DNA of 34,724 nt from Catellatospora coxensis (GTDB lineage Bacteria; Actinomycetota; Actinomycetes; Mycobacteriales; Micromonosporaceae), in the NCBI RefSeq assembly GCF_016862635.1, contig NZ_BONI01000090.1, positions 1-34,724 of the forward strand. The letters are read 5' to 3'. Made by a program: the position numbers and the translations under genes. The notes beneath the pieces are model-generated. The model was not told the DNA's origin. It did no database searches and saw nothing but the letters and a program-made list of their open reading frames with translations. Within the stretch, counting starts at the first letter, position 1; every line of letters begins with the position of its first letter. Positions 14,399-22,313 of this stretch are shown here, piece after piece.

Positions 14399-14830
14399 TC
14401 ACGCCTGCAGCGTGGCGCTGAGGGTGATCTCCGCGCCGGGCGACAGCAGGCGGGAGATCGGGCAGCCGGCCTTGGCGGCCTCGGCCAGCTTCTGGAACTG
14501 GGCCTCGTCGATGCCGGGCACGTCGCCGGTGGTCACCAGGTCGATCCGGGTCACCGTCATGCCGGCGTCGGTCTTGTCCAGGTGGACGTTGGCGTTGGTC
14601 ACCACGGCGTTGGGCGGGAAGCCCGCGTCCGACAGCTGCTTGGAGAAGGCCATGGAGAAGCAGCCGGAGTGCGCGGCGGCGATGAGCTCCTCGGGGTTGG
14701 TGCCCTCACCCTCCTCGAAACGGGACTTGAACGAATAGTTGCCCTGCAGGCCACCCTTGCCGGTCGCGATGGTGCCGGACCCCTCGGTGAGCGTTCCCTG
14801 CCAGCGGGCTGTTGCGGTGCGAATAGGCAT
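14399..14830 (-). CDS. osmC: OsmC-family peroxiredoxin
   Basis: A 143-residue OsmC protein that reduces organic hydroperoxides with a cysteine pair: Cys57 in AAAHSGCFSMAFS is the peroxidatic one and Cys123 in KAGCPISR the resolving one. Arg37 and a Glu of NPEELI (47-48) complete the active site. The whole chain matches the family from start to end. It acts in the cytoplasm as a dimer. In actinobacteria the reductant is often a lipoylated protein or a small thiol; here it is unknown. There is no Shine-Dalgarno, but TAGCGT lies 7 nt before the ATG, so the message may be leaderless. Confidence 0.93.
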   Translation of the reverse strand: MPIRTATARWQGTLTEGSGTIATGKGGLQGNYSFKSRFEEGEGTNPEELIAAAHSGCFSMAFSKQLSDAGFPPNAVVTNANVHLDKTDAGMTVTRIDLVTTGDVPGIDEAQFQKLAEAAKAGCPISRLLSPGAEITLSATLQA

Positions 14831-14837
14831 GGGCCCG

Positions 14838-14843
14838 ACGCTA
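14838..14843 (-). promoter_or_regulatory. -10 box of osmC (leaderless)
   Basis: TAGCGT on the minus strand, 7 nt before the ATG, lies in the 15-bp gap after the kinase gene, so osmC may have its own promoter as well as readthrough. Confidence 0.4.
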
Positions 14844-14845
14844 GC

Positions 14846-15364
14846 TCACGCGGGCGTGCCGTGCGCGCGAATGCCCCGCAATATGAGAGACACGAGGTCG
14901 GGCGTGTCGCAGGCGGCCGTGTCGACCAGCAGCCGGGGCTCGCGCCACGGCGTGAACTCGCGCGTGCGCACGTCCTCCCAGCTGGGCTGCATGGCCTGAT
15001 CGTGCTCGGGGCGGCGCTGCTCGACGCGGCGGCGGTGCTCGGCCGGATCGGCGCAGATCACCTCGATGGCGTACATCACTGTGCCGTGCCGCGCGGCGAG
15101 GTCCCGCCAGCCGGCGCGGGCCTGCTCGACCGCGTTGACCGCGTCGACCACCACCGTGGCGGCCATCGCCAGGTGCGCGTCGGCGAGCGCGTCCGCCACC
15201 ACGTACGCGGCCAGGCCGGTGGGCTGCGCCCGGTCGACGCCGGCCCGCCACAGCGCCGACTCGACGGCGTCCACCCGCAGCCAGGTCGCGCCCAGCGCGG
15301 CGGCGACCGGCCGGCTCAGCGTGGTCTTGCCCGAGCCGGGCAGTCCCGAGAAAACGATCAGCAT
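14846..15364 (-). CDS. P-loop kinase-like ATPase
   Basis: A 172-residue P-loop protein with Walker A GLPGSGKTT at residues 7-15 and a following strand WLRVDAVESALW, the pattern of small-molecule kinases related to zeta-toxin/AAA_33 and gluconate- or chloramphenicol-kinase-like proteins. VVVDAVNAVEQARAGW supplies the Walker B-like acid. It has a lid-type arginine-rich stretch (AEHRRRVEQRRPEHD, about 108-122). The substrate is unknown. It is transcribed toward osmC with a 15-bp gap and is divergent from the SDR gene. Confidence 0.8.
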   Translation of the reverse strand: MLIVFSGLPGSGKTTLSRPVAAALGATWLRVDAVESALWRAGVDRAQPTGLAAYVVADALADAHLAMAATVVVDAVNAVEQARAGWRDLAARHGTVMYAIEVICADPAEHRRRVEQRRPEHDQAMQPSWEDVRTREFTPWREPRLLVDTAACDTPDLVSLILRGIRAHGTPA

Positions 15365-15441
15365 CGGGCCAGTGTCGCCGCTGCGGGAATCGCGGGGAAA
15401 ACCTGACGGGACATGTCAAGGATTGCCGCCACGATGGACCC

Positions 15442-16356
15442 ATGCAGCAGAACCTTCACGGAAAGATCGCGCTGGTGGCCGGGGCGACCCGCGGGTGCGG
15501 GCGGGCGATCGCGGTCGAGCTCGGCCGGGCGGGCGCGACCGTCTACGTCACCGGTCGCAGCACCCGCGCCCAGCGGTCCGAGATGGACCGGCCGGAGACC
15601 ATCGAGGACACCGCCGACCTGGTCACCGCGGCCGGCGGCGAGGGCATCGCGGTGCGCGTCGACCACCTGGTGCCCGACGAGGTCAGGGCCCTGGTCGAGC
15701 GGGTCGACGCCGCGCACGGGCGGCTCGACATCCTGGTCAACGACGTGTGGGGCGGCGACGGCTACGCCGAGTGGGGCAAGCCGCTGTGGGAGCAGTCGCT
15801 CGACGGCGGCCTGCGCATGCTCGGGCTGGGCCTGCACACTCACATCATCACCAGCCACGCCGCGCTGCCGCTGCTGGTCCGCCACCCGGGCGGGCTGGTC
15901 GTCGAGGTCACCGACGGCACCGACGAGTACAACCGCAGGTACCGCGACTCCTTCTTCTACGACCTGACCAAGACGTCGGTGTCACGCATCGCGCTGGCCC
16001 AGTCCGCCGAGCTCAAGCCGTACGGCGGGACCGCGGTCGTGGTCACCCCGGGTTTCCTGCGCTCGGAGGCGATGCTCGACCACTTCGGCGTCACCGAGGC
16101 CGACTGGCGCGACGGCGCGGCCAAGGAGCCGCACTTCATCCTGTCCGAGTCCCCGGCCTACCTGGGCCGGGGCGTGGCGGCGCTGGCGGCCGACCCCGAC
16201 CGCGCCCGGTGGACGGGCAGCTCGCTGTCCAGCACGTCGCTCGCGCAGGCGTACGGCCTCACCGACGTGGACGGCTCGGTCCCCGACATCTGGCGCTACT
16301 TCGCCGAGCACGGCACCGCCGAGCATGGGCCGATCGATCCGGCCGGCTACCGCTAA
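15442..16356 (+). CDS. short-chain dehydrogenase/reductase (DHRS1-like)
   Basis: A 304-residue SDR enzyme. GATRGCGRAIA (about 14-24) is the nucleotide-binding glycine motif, and an Arg after strand 2 (VTGRSTR) suggests NADPH. The usual NNAG is replaced by NDVWGGD, as in DHRS1-like SDRs. The catalytic YDLTK supplies the YxxxK pair. The substrate is unknown; the longer C-terminal part (from about 215) would cover the active site. The start at 15442 gives the classical short N-terminus MQQNLHGKIALVAG but has no clear ribosome binding site. The gene is divergent from the P-loop kinase gene. Confidence 0.87.
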   Translation: MQQNLHGKIALVAGATRGCGRAIAVELGRAGATVYVTGRSTRAQRSEMDRPETIEDTADLVTAAGGEGIAVRVDHLVPDEVRALVERVDAAHGRLDILVNDVWGGDGYAEWGKPLWEQSLDGGLRMLGLGLHTHIITSHAALPLLVRHPGGLVVEVTDGTDEYNRRYRDSFFYDLTKTSVSRIALAQSAELKPYGGTAVVVTPGFLRSEAMLDHFGVTEADWRDGAAKEPHFILSESPAYLGRGVAALAADPDRARWTGSSLSSTSLAQAYGLTDVDGSVPDIWRYFAEHGTAEHGPIDPAGYR

Positions 16357-16415
16357 CCGGTGGCCGGGCACCCGCCGTAGCCGGACGACGGCGGACATGA
16401 CATGACGCGCCTACC

Positions 16416-16445
16416 TCATTTTTGATGTGCGTACAGCAAAAATGA
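16416..16445. repeat. AT-rich inverted repeat between convergent genes
   Basis: TCATTTTTG (16416-16424) and CAAAAATGA (16437-16445) pair perfectly; inside, TGT/ACA pairs again around a GCGT loop. It is the most AT-rich spot in this part of the window and lies between the convergent SDR and WYL genes. It could be a bidirectional terminator or a protein-binding site. Confidence 0.55.
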
Positions 16446-16480
16446 TGTGGCCGCGCGCAGAGGTATGCCTGCGCGGCTGC

Positions 16481-17452
16481 TCAGGCGTGGCGGGCGGCGA
16501 TCGCCGCGCCCACGGCCGCGAACTCGGCCCGCAGCCGCGCCGGGGCCAGGATCTCGACCTCCGCGCCCAGCGGGAGCAGCTGGCCGAGCGCGACGGCCGG
16601 TGACTCGACGGCCAGTTCCACCTCGCACCAGCCCTGCGCGTCGGGCGGGCCGGTGTGCCGGACGGCCTCGCCGCGGGCCGCGGGGTCGGTGACCAGCGGC
16701 AGCAGGCGCAGACCGCGCGGGCTCACCCGGAGCCGGACCAGGTCGCGCAGCAGCGAACGGTCGAACGAGGCGGCCGACTCCGCCCACCACTGCGCGAGCC
16801 GGAACCGCTCGGGCCGCTCGAACAGCTCGCCGCGCGCCTCGACGGCGACGACCCGGGCCAGCCGGTAGGTGCGCACGGCGTCGTCGGCCGGGACCCGGGC
16901 GACGAGATACCAGACCCCGGCCTTGAGGACCAGGCCGTACGGCTCCAGCTCGCGGCGCACCGAGCCGTCGGCGCGCCGGTAGCGCACGGTGATGCGGCGC
17001 TGCTCCCATACCGCCTCGGCGACGGTCATCAGGTGCGGCAGCTCCTCGCCGCGGTGGAACCAGCCGGGCGCGTCCAGGTGGAAGCGCTGGGCGATGGTGC
17101 GGGCCTGGTCGCGCAGCGGTTCGGGCAGCGTCGCCAGCACCTTCGCCTGCGCGGTCAGCAGCACCGAACCGAGGCCCAGCTCGGCGAGGGCTTCCGGGGC
17201 CGCCCCGGCGAACAGCGCGGCCGCCTCCGCGCCGGTGAGCCCGTCTAGCCGGGTACGCCAGCCCTCCAGCAGCCGGATGCCGCCCGCGCGGCCGGGCTCG
17301 GTCCACAGCGGCACCCCGGCCGCCTGCAGCGCGGCGACGTCGCGGTACACGGTGCGCACCGAGACCTCGAACAGCGACGCCAGCTCGGCGGCCCGCACGG
17401 AACGCCGCTGCTGCAGCGTGAGCAGCAGCGACACCAGCCGGGAGGCTTTCAT
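16481..17452 (-). CDS. WYL-domain HTH transcriptional regulator
   Basis: A 323-residue regulator. Residues 1-60 are a winged-helix (HTH_11) domain (RAAELASLFEVSVRTVYRDV), followed by a linker and the WYL domain at about 140-225, where VLKAGVWYLVARV carries the eponymous motif, and a C-terminal WCX-type extension. WYL domains bind nucleic acids or small ligands and often regulate stress or defence genes. I took ATG 17452 (MKASRLVSLLLTLQ), the standard family start, rather than a longer frame with a non-homologous extension. It follows the alpha/beta hydrolase gene on the same strand after 76 bp and may be cotranscribed with it. Confidence 0.9.
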   Translation of the reverse strand: MKASRLVSLLLTLQQRRSVRAAELASLFEVSVRTVYRDVAALQAAGVPLWTEPGRAGGIRLLEGWRTRLDGLTGAEAAALFAGAAPEALAELGLGSVLLTAQAKVLATLPEPLRDQARTIAQRFHLDAPGWFHRGEELPHLMTVAEAVWEQRRITVRYRRADGSVRRELEPYGLVLKAGVWYLVARVPADDAVRTYRLARVVAVEARGELFERPERFRLAQWWAESAASFDRSLLRDLVRLRVSPRGLRLLPLVTDPAARGEAVRHTGPPDAQGWCEVELAVESPAVALGQLLPLGAEVEILAPARLRAEFAAVGAAIAARHA

Positions 17453-17528
17453 CCGCGGGCGCTCGGGTTCGCCGGACCCGGCGAACCGACCCCGGCCCGG
17501 TCGCGCTCGCAGGACGTCGGCCGGCCGG

Positions 17529-18116
17529 TCACAGTCCGGCCACGAACCCGTGCAGGCAGCGGGTGACGCGGACCAGGTTCTCCGCGCTGCGGACGGGGTC
17601 GTCCGGGTGCTCCAGCGAGTGGTTCGCACCGGACAGCTCCAGGCAGGGCAGGCCGAGGTCGTCTGCCAGCCGCGGATCCCAGGAGAAGTCCCCGGTGCCG
17701 CCGATCAGCTGGGTGGGGGCGTCGGTCGCGCCGAGCGCGTCGACGACCGAGGCGTGGAACAGCAGGGGCGTCAGCCAGATCGCGGGCAGGTCGCGCTCGG
17801 CGGCCACGGGCGCCGCCAGGGTGCCGAGCGATTTCCCGACCAGCATGATCCGTTTCGCGGACTCCGCCTCGATGGCGGCGACGGCCTGCGCGACGACCCA
17901 GACGGCGCGCTCGTCCAGGTCGATGGTGGCGGGCGGGGTCCACCACAACTCCTGCACGGACCAGCCGTGGTGGGCGAGCACGGTGCGGGCCAGGTGCAGC
18001 AGCGGCCGGGCGGGCGTGTAGCCGCCGCCGGGCAGGATGATCGCTACGCGGTCGGGGTCGGCCTGATGGCGGTCGGTCATGCGCGGCCAGGGATTCGGAG
18101 TCGCCGGGTGGGCCAT
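17529..18116 (-). CDS. small alpha/beta hydrolase
   Basis: A 195-residue alpha/beta-hydrolase-like protein. GKSLGT at about 94-99 is the nucleophile elbow with the catalytic serine, GTGDFSWD carries the likely acid, and ANHSLEH the likely histidine. Its small size suggests a dienelactone-hydrolase-like or esterase fold without a lid. The substrate is unknown. The ATG at 18116 is preceded by TAGGAT with a six-base gap, which may act as a -10 box of a leaderless message (AGGA within it could also serve as a ribosome binding site). A start 12 codons further in (MTDRHQAD) is possible. Confidence 0.75.
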   Translation of the reverse strand: MAHPATPNPWPRMTDRHQADPDRVAIILPGGGYTPARPLLHLARTVLAHHGWSVQELWWTPPATIDLDERAVWVVAQAVAAIEAESAKRIMLVGKSLGTLAAPVAAERDLPAIWLTPLLFHASVVDALGATDAPTQLIGGTGDFSWDPRLADDLGLPCLELSGANHSLEHPDDPVRSAENLVRVTRCLHGFVAGL

Positions 18117-18122
18117 GGGCCG

Positions 18123-18128
18123 ATCCTA
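18123..18128 (-). promoter_or_regulatory. -10 box of the hydrolase gene
   Basis: TAGGAT on the minus strand ends six bases before the ATG at 18116, the leaderless spacing. Confidence 0.45.
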
Positions 18129-18315
18129 GGTCGGTTCACGGTGGGGCGGTGGTCCCCGAGAGCCGGTTCCGCGACGGTGCGGATCAGCAACGGCCGTGCC
18201 CGGCGGCTTACACCGAGCGCGCGGCGCGCAGGGTCCCGATTTCGCGCGGACGTGGCCGCCGACCGTGCCGCGTTGTCGGGCTGATCGTCCAAGGTGCGGG
18301 TATCGATCAACTTCT

Positions 18316-18321
18316 TATGAT
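18316..18321 (+). promoter_or_regulatory. -10-like TATGAT before the secreted NTF2-like gene
   Basis: TATGAT is one base from the TATAAT consensus and lies about 46 bp before the GTG start. A short dyad CGATCA/TGATCG (18304-18323) surrounds it. No matching -35 is seen. Confidence 0.35.
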
Positions 18322-18367
18322 CGTGCTCGATGTGAGTGACTGTCTCACCTGGACTGCTGGAGGAAAC

Positions 18368-18838
18368 GTGCGCAAGTGGTATGCGGCGGCAATGGCGGCG
18401 CTGGGCCTGGCGGTGCTGCTGGCGGTGCCCGGCGCCGCGGGTGCGGGGCCGGGCGACACGGCGCGCGGCTGCGAGCGGCACTTCGACGCCGCGGTGGCGG
18501 ACTTCGACGCGGTCTTCCTGGCCAAGGACCTGCCCGCGGTCATGGCGTACTACCACGACGACGCCGTGCAGATCGGCTCCAACGGGGCGTACCGCAAGGA
18601 CAAGGCCGCCATCCAGGCCAACTTCACCGGGCTGTTCACCTATGACTTCACCGCCACGTTCCCCGAGGTGAAGAAGCACGTCGACGGCTGCCGCGGCGCG
18701 ACGCTGGTGGTCGACTTCACGCTGGCCATCCCGTCGGTGGGCTTCAAGCAGCACTTCTACAACGCGCTCACCTTCGTCCGCGAGCGCGGCAAGTGGAAGA
18801 TCATCCTGGATGTCAGCTCGCCGCTGCCGGTGGTCTGA
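18368..18838 (+). CDS. secreted NTF2-like (SnoaL/DUF4440-type) protein
   Basis: A 156-residue protein with a signal peptide (basic MRKW, hydrophobic core AAAMAALGLAVLLAV, cleavage probably near GAAGAGPGD, about residues 25-30). The mature part is a cone-shaped NTF2-like domain: a helix with DFDAVFLAKDLPAVMAYYHD, then DDAVQIGSNGAYRKDKAAI and four beta strands ending GKWKIILDVSS. Two cysteines (GCERH and DGCRG) could form a disulfide outside the cell. The role is not known. GGAGGA with a 3-nt gap decides the GTG start. A strong hairpin follows. Confidence 0.8.
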   Translation: MRKWYAAAMAALGLAVLLAVPGAAGAGPGDTARGCERHFDAAVADFDAVFLAKDLPAVMAYYHDDAVQIGSNGAYRKDKAAIQANFTGLFTYDFTATFPEVKKHVDGCRGATLVVDFTLAIPSVGFKQHFYNALTFVRERGKWKIILDVSSPLPVV

Positions 18839-18847
18839 GCGCCGTTT

Positions 18848-18886
18848 CCCGCCACCGCCGACCGTTCGCCGGCCGGCGGTGGCGGG
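18848..18886 (+). terminator. terminator of the secreted NTF2-like gene
   Basis: A perfect 13-bp stem (18848-18860 with 18874-18886, 13-nt loop) begins nine bases after the stop. Confidence 0.7.
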
Positions 18887-18972
18887 TCAGGTTGGTGACG
18901 TAACCCTCCCGGGGCTGGCGCTCGGGGGCCTCCACGCGGCATGGTGGCGGTCCGCGATCGGGTGACGAGGGG

Positions 18973-20181
18973 GTGCGGGCGGCGATGCCGGTCGGAGAGC
19001 ACGTGGTGGCACGGGCGCGCGAGCACGTCGCGGCCGGGACGCTGGCGGCCGCGCACGACCTGCTGTCCGCGGCGCTGGGCACGGTGCCCGCCGACCCGGC
19101 CCAGGCCACGCCGGTCGTCGCCGAGGCGGTGGTGCTGCAGACCGGGGTGCTGCTCGGGCTGGGGGAGCCGTACGCCGCCCGGGGCTGGGCCGCGTACGGC
19201 TTCGCGGCGGCGCGGGCGCTGTACGGCGAGCGCGACCGGCGCACCCTGCACGCGCTCGGGCTGCTGGCCGCGGTGCTGGCCAGGGTGGGGGTGCACGCCC
19301 GCGCGGTGCAGCGCTACCTCGACCTGATCGCCGCGTACGCCGACCTCGACGGGCCGGACTCGGACCGGGTACTGGCCGCGCGCGGCGACCTGGCCACCGT
19401 CGAGCACGCCCAGGGCCACTGCGTGACAGCGCGGCTGCGCCTGGCCACGGTGATCGACGAGCACCGGCGGCACCACGGCGCGGCGCACCCCGTGGGCATC
19501 CGCATGCAGCTGCGGCTGGCCGCGATGTGGCGCGACTGCGGCGGCTTCAACGACGCGCACGAGCTGCTGGCCGAGGCCCGCGAGCACGCCGCGGGGCTGG
19601 ACCCCGCCGACCCGGTGCACACGATGATCACCGCGGCCGGCCGGGCCGTCGCCGACCCGCGCCACCGCTGCGGTGTCGGGCTGATCCCGGACACCCCGAT
19701 CTCCCCGGTGGAACTCGCGGGGCAGCCGCGACCCGCCCGGCCCGTGGACCCGCCGCCGGCTGTCGTGCCGCAGCCCGACCCGGTTCCGGAGGACTCCTGG
19801 GCGCGGCGGCTGCGCGACGACGAGTCGGACACGGCGACGTGGGCGGGCGGTGTCGGCGGAAGCGGCGTCGAGCCGGACCCAGCCGGCCCGTGGGCGCCGC
19901 CGCAGGAGGAGCAGGCGGCGGTGTGGGACCACCTGACCCCGGCCGGGTACGAGCCGCCGTCGGTGCTCGCCGCCCCGGCCTTCAGCACGACCGTGTACCT
20001 GCCGCCGTACCTGACGGAGTCCGCGCCGTCGGCCGAGCCGGCGCGTGCGGTCGGCCGCCCGAAAGCCGAGCCGGTCGCGCGGCGGCTGCCGCAGCACACG
20101 TTGGTGCTGGTGGCGGCATGTGTGGGCATCGTCGCGGTGGCGTTGCTGTTCATGCTGCTGGTCAGCTCGGTTTCGCCGTAG
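18973..20181 (+). CDS. TPR-type protein with C-terminal membrane anchor
   Basis: A 402-residue protein. Residues 1 to about 225 are alanine-rich helices arranged like tetratricopeptide repeats (ALGLLAAVLARVGVHARAVQ and similar blocks). Residues 230-370 are a proline-rich, disordered region, and one membrane helix sits near the end (TLVLVAACVGIVAVALLFML, about 377-396). It is thus a tail-anchored cytoplasmic scaffold. The partners are unknown. The start is uncertain: GTG 18973 has GAGG 3 nt upstream, and ATG 18985 is an alternative. It lies between genes for secreted proteins, but no functional link is seen. Confidence 0.75.
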   Translation: MRAAMPVGEHVVARAREHVAAGTLAAAHDLLSAALGTVPADPAQATPVVAEAVVLQTGVLLGLGEPYAARGWAAYGFAAARALYGERDRRTLHALGLLAAVLARVGVHARAVQRYLDLIAAYADLDGPDSDRVLAARGDLATVEHAQGHCVTARLRLATVIDEHRRHHGAAHPVGIRMQLRLAAMWRDCGGFNDAHELLAEAREHAAGLDPADPVHTMITAAGRAVADPRHRCGVGLIPDTPISPVELAGQPRPARPVDPPPAVVPQPDPVPEDSWARRLRDDESDTATWAGGVGGSGVEPDPAGPWAPPQEEQAAVWDHLTPAGYEPPSVLAAPAFSTTVYLPPYLTESAPSAEPARAVGRPKAEPVARRLPQHTLVLVAACVGIVAVALLFMLLVSSVSP

Positions 20182-20350
20182 CGCCGCACCCTCTAATATC
20201 GACGGCGGGCTCTGACGGCCCCCGGGAGCCGGGCCGCACCCTGATCTCGCCGACCGCGCCGTGCCGCGTCGGCGTCCTGTCTCGTACCAGCGTGGGGTCC
20301 TCCGCGTGGGCAGCGGGCGGCTTCGCGCGTCCCAGTGAGGGGATTCGCTC

Positions 20351-21490
20351 ATGTCCAGGCCCACCGTGAGGGCAGCGCTGACGGCGCTGCTGGGCACACT
20401 CGTGGCCGCGACGGCCGTCGTCGTCGCCGCTCCCAGCGGCAGCGCCGCCGCCGCTCCGACCCGCATCATGGCGCTCGGCGACTCGATCACCGGGTCGCCC
20501 GGCTGCTGGCGGGCGACGCTGTGGAACCGGCTGCAGAGCACCGGCTACACCAACATCGACATGGTCGGCACGCTGCCGGCGCAGGGGTGCGGGGTCGCCC
20601 ACGACGGCGACAACGAGGGCCACGGCGGCTTCCTGGCCACCAACATCGCCAACCAGAACCAGCTGGTCGGCTGGCTGTCGGCCACCCTGCCGGACGTCGT
20701 GCTGATGCACCTCGGGACCAACGACGTGTGGTCCAACCTGCCCAGCACGCAGATCCTCACCGCCTTCGGCAAGCTGGTCGACCAGATGCGGGCGAGTAAT
20801 CCGGCCATGAAGATCCTGGTGGCGAAGATCATTCCGATGAACCCGTCGAGCTGCGCCGAATGCGCCGCGCGGGTGGTGTCGTTCAACAACGCCATTCCGG
20901 CCTGGGCGGCGGGCAAGACCACCGCGCAGTCGCCGATCACCGTGGTCGACCAGTGGACGGGCTTCAACACCGCGACCGACACGTACGACGGGGTGCACCC
21001 CAACGCGGCCGGTGACCAGAAGATGTCGGACCGCTGGTACCCGGCGCTGACCGCGGCGCTCAGCGGGGTGACCCCGTCGAACCCGCCGTCCCCGTCGGCC
21101 TCGCCCAGCCCGTCGGCCCCGCCGTCGCCCTCGGTCTCGCCGAGCCCGTCGCGCCCGCCGTCGCCCTCGCCGTCGGGCAACACCGGCAAGTCGTGCGCGG
21201 TGACGTACGTGGTCGTCGGGCAGTGGCCGGGCGGTTTCCAGGGTGAGCTGCGGGTGGTCAACAACGGCACGGTGCCGATCAGCGGCTGGTCGGTGCGGTT
21301 CACCTTCCCGAACGGCCAGGTGATCTCGCAGAGCTGGAACGGCCAGGTCACCCAGACCGGCTCCACGGTCACCACGCTCAACGTGAGCTGGAACGGTTCC
21401 CTGGCACCGGGCGCGGGCACCGCGGCCGGGTTCCTCGCCAGCTGGACCGGCGCCAACGGCACCCCGGTGCCGGTCTGCACGGCGCTCTGA
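20351..21490 (+). CDS. secreted SGNH esterase with CBM2 domain
   Basis: A 379-residue exported enzyme. A signal peptide (about 1-35, ending GSAAAAPTR) precedes an SGNH-hydrolase domain. The catalytic serine is S45 in GDSITG, the oxyanion asparagine N124 is in GTND (122-125), and D213 and H216 are in DGVHPN. This is the CE3/acetyl-xylan-esterase type. A Pro-Ser linker (about 240-278) leads to a C-terminal family 2 carbohydrate-binding module (281-379) with paired end cysteines and tryptophans (GQWPGG, ISGW, SQSWNG, SWNGSL) that bind cellulose or xylan. It should deacetylate plant polysaccharides outside the cell. GAGGGG lies 8 nt before ATG. No CebR-type box was found in its own upstream region. 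Confidence 0.93.
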   Translation: MSRPTVRAALTALLGTLVAATAVVVAAPSGSAAAAPTRIMALGDSITGSPGCWRATLWNRLQSTGYTNIDMVGTLPAQGCGVAHDGDNEGHGGFLATNIANQNQLVGWLSATLPDVVLMHLGTNDVWSNLPSTQILTAFGKLVDQMRASNPAMKILVAKIIPMNPSSCAECAARVVSFNNAIPAWAAGKTTAQSPITVVDQWTGFNTATDTYDGVHPNAAGDQKMSDRWYPALTAALSGVTPSNPPSPSASPSPSAPPSPSVSPSPSRPPSPSPSGNTGKSCAVTYVVVGQWPGGFQGELRVVNNGTVPISGWSVRFTFPNGQVISQSWNGQVTQTGSTVTTLNVSWNGSLAPGAGTAAGFLASWTGANGTPVPVCTAL

Positions 21491-21500
21491 TAAAAAGGAC

Positions 21501-21537
21501 AAAAAGGGCGTATCTGCATTGCGGGTGCGCCCTTTTT
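21501..21537. terminator. strong intrinsic terminator, both directions
   Basis: AAAAAGGGCG (21501-21510) pairs with CGCCCTTTTT (21528-21537), giving a GC stem flanked by A- and T-tracts. It is one of the few canonical intrinsic terminators in this window and isolates the esterase gene from the following cluster. Confidence 0.88.
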
Positions 21538-21591
21538 CCGTACCGTCACCGACGCCTGCCGCCGTGTCGGCAACCGCCCCTGGCAACGTGG

Positions 21592-21597
21592 TACAAC
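21592..21597 (+). promoter_or_regulatory. possible promoter of the pgsA2-type cluster
   Basis: TACAAC followed by T lies 8-9 bases before an in-frame GTG at 21606, so a leaderless start there is possible. A poor -35 (TCGGCA at 21567) has a 19-bp spacer. Confidence 0.35.
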
Positions 21598-21698
21598 TGG
21601 GGGTCGTGAATCGGCGGATCATGTCCGGAGATTCGGGTGAATACGGCCGGCCTGCGCCGGCTGTCGTTTTTACAGCCGGCGGCGGAGGGGAGGCCTCG

Positions 21699-22313
21699 GT
21701 GGCTCAGCAGCCGCTGGGCGATGTCCGCGCGCAATCGCGCGATCGCATCCTCACCGTCCCCAACCTGATCAGCTTCGCCCGCCTGCTCGGCGTGCCGGTC
21801 TTCCTCTACCTCTTCCTGGTCGCCGACGAGATCGGCTGGGCCGTGGTCGTGCTGGGCCTCGGCGGCACCACCGACTGGATCGACGGCTACCTGGCCCGCC
21901 GGCTCGGCCAGGTGAGCCGCGTCGGCGAGCTGCTCGACCCGGCCGCCGACCGCCTCTACATCCTCGCCACGCTGCTCGCCTTCACCGTGCGCGACATCGT
22001 GCCGTGGCAGTTCACGGTCGCGCTGCTGGCCCGCGACGTGCTGCTGATGCTGACCTTCCCGGTGCTGCGCAAGCTCGGCTACGGCCCGCTGCCGGTGCAC
22101 TACATCGGCAAGACGGCCACCTTCATCCTGCTGATGGGCTTCCCGATCCTGCTGCTCGCCTGGGCCGTGCCGACCGGCCCGGTGCACACCGTCGCGTACG
22201 CGAGCGGCTGGGCGCTGTGCTGGTGGGGCATCGTCCTGTACTGGATCGCCGGCATCTTCTACCTGGTGCAGTTCGCCGCCGTGGTGCGGCGCTCCCGCGA
22301 GGTGGCGGCATGA
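21699..22313 (+). CDS. pgsA2: CDP-alcohol phosphatidyltransferase (PgsA2-type)
   Basis: A 204-residue membrane enzyme with about six hydrophobic segments. Residues 59-84 carry the complete CDP-alcohol phosphotransferase motif, DxxDG-x2-AR-x8-G-x3-D-x3-D (D59, D62, G63, R67, G76, D80, D84), which binds metal and CDP-diacylglycerol. It makes a phospholipid, probably phosphatidylglycerol phosphate or a related lipid. The order with the next eight genes matches Rv1822 (pgsA2) to Rv1830. GTG 21699 has GGAGG about 8 nt upstream; an in-frame GTG at 21606, right after a TACAACT box, would give a 235-residue product. Its stop overlaps a mini-ORF as ATGA. Confidence 0.88.
   Translation: MAQQPLGDVRAQSRDRILTVPNLISFARLLGVPVFLYLFLVADEIGWAVVVLGLGGTTDWIDGYLARRLGQVSRVGELLDPAADRLYILATLLAFTVRDIVPWQFTVALLARDVLLMLTFPVLRKLGYGPLPVHYIGKTATFILLMGFPILLLAWAVPTGPVHTVAYASGWALCWWGIVLYWIAGIFYLVQFAAVVRRSREVAA

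Noticed and set aside
21100-21180. Short direct repeats resembling a CRISPR-like or tandem repeat
   Set aside because: They encode the Pro-Ser linker of the secreted esterase; no spacers or regular repeat length exist.
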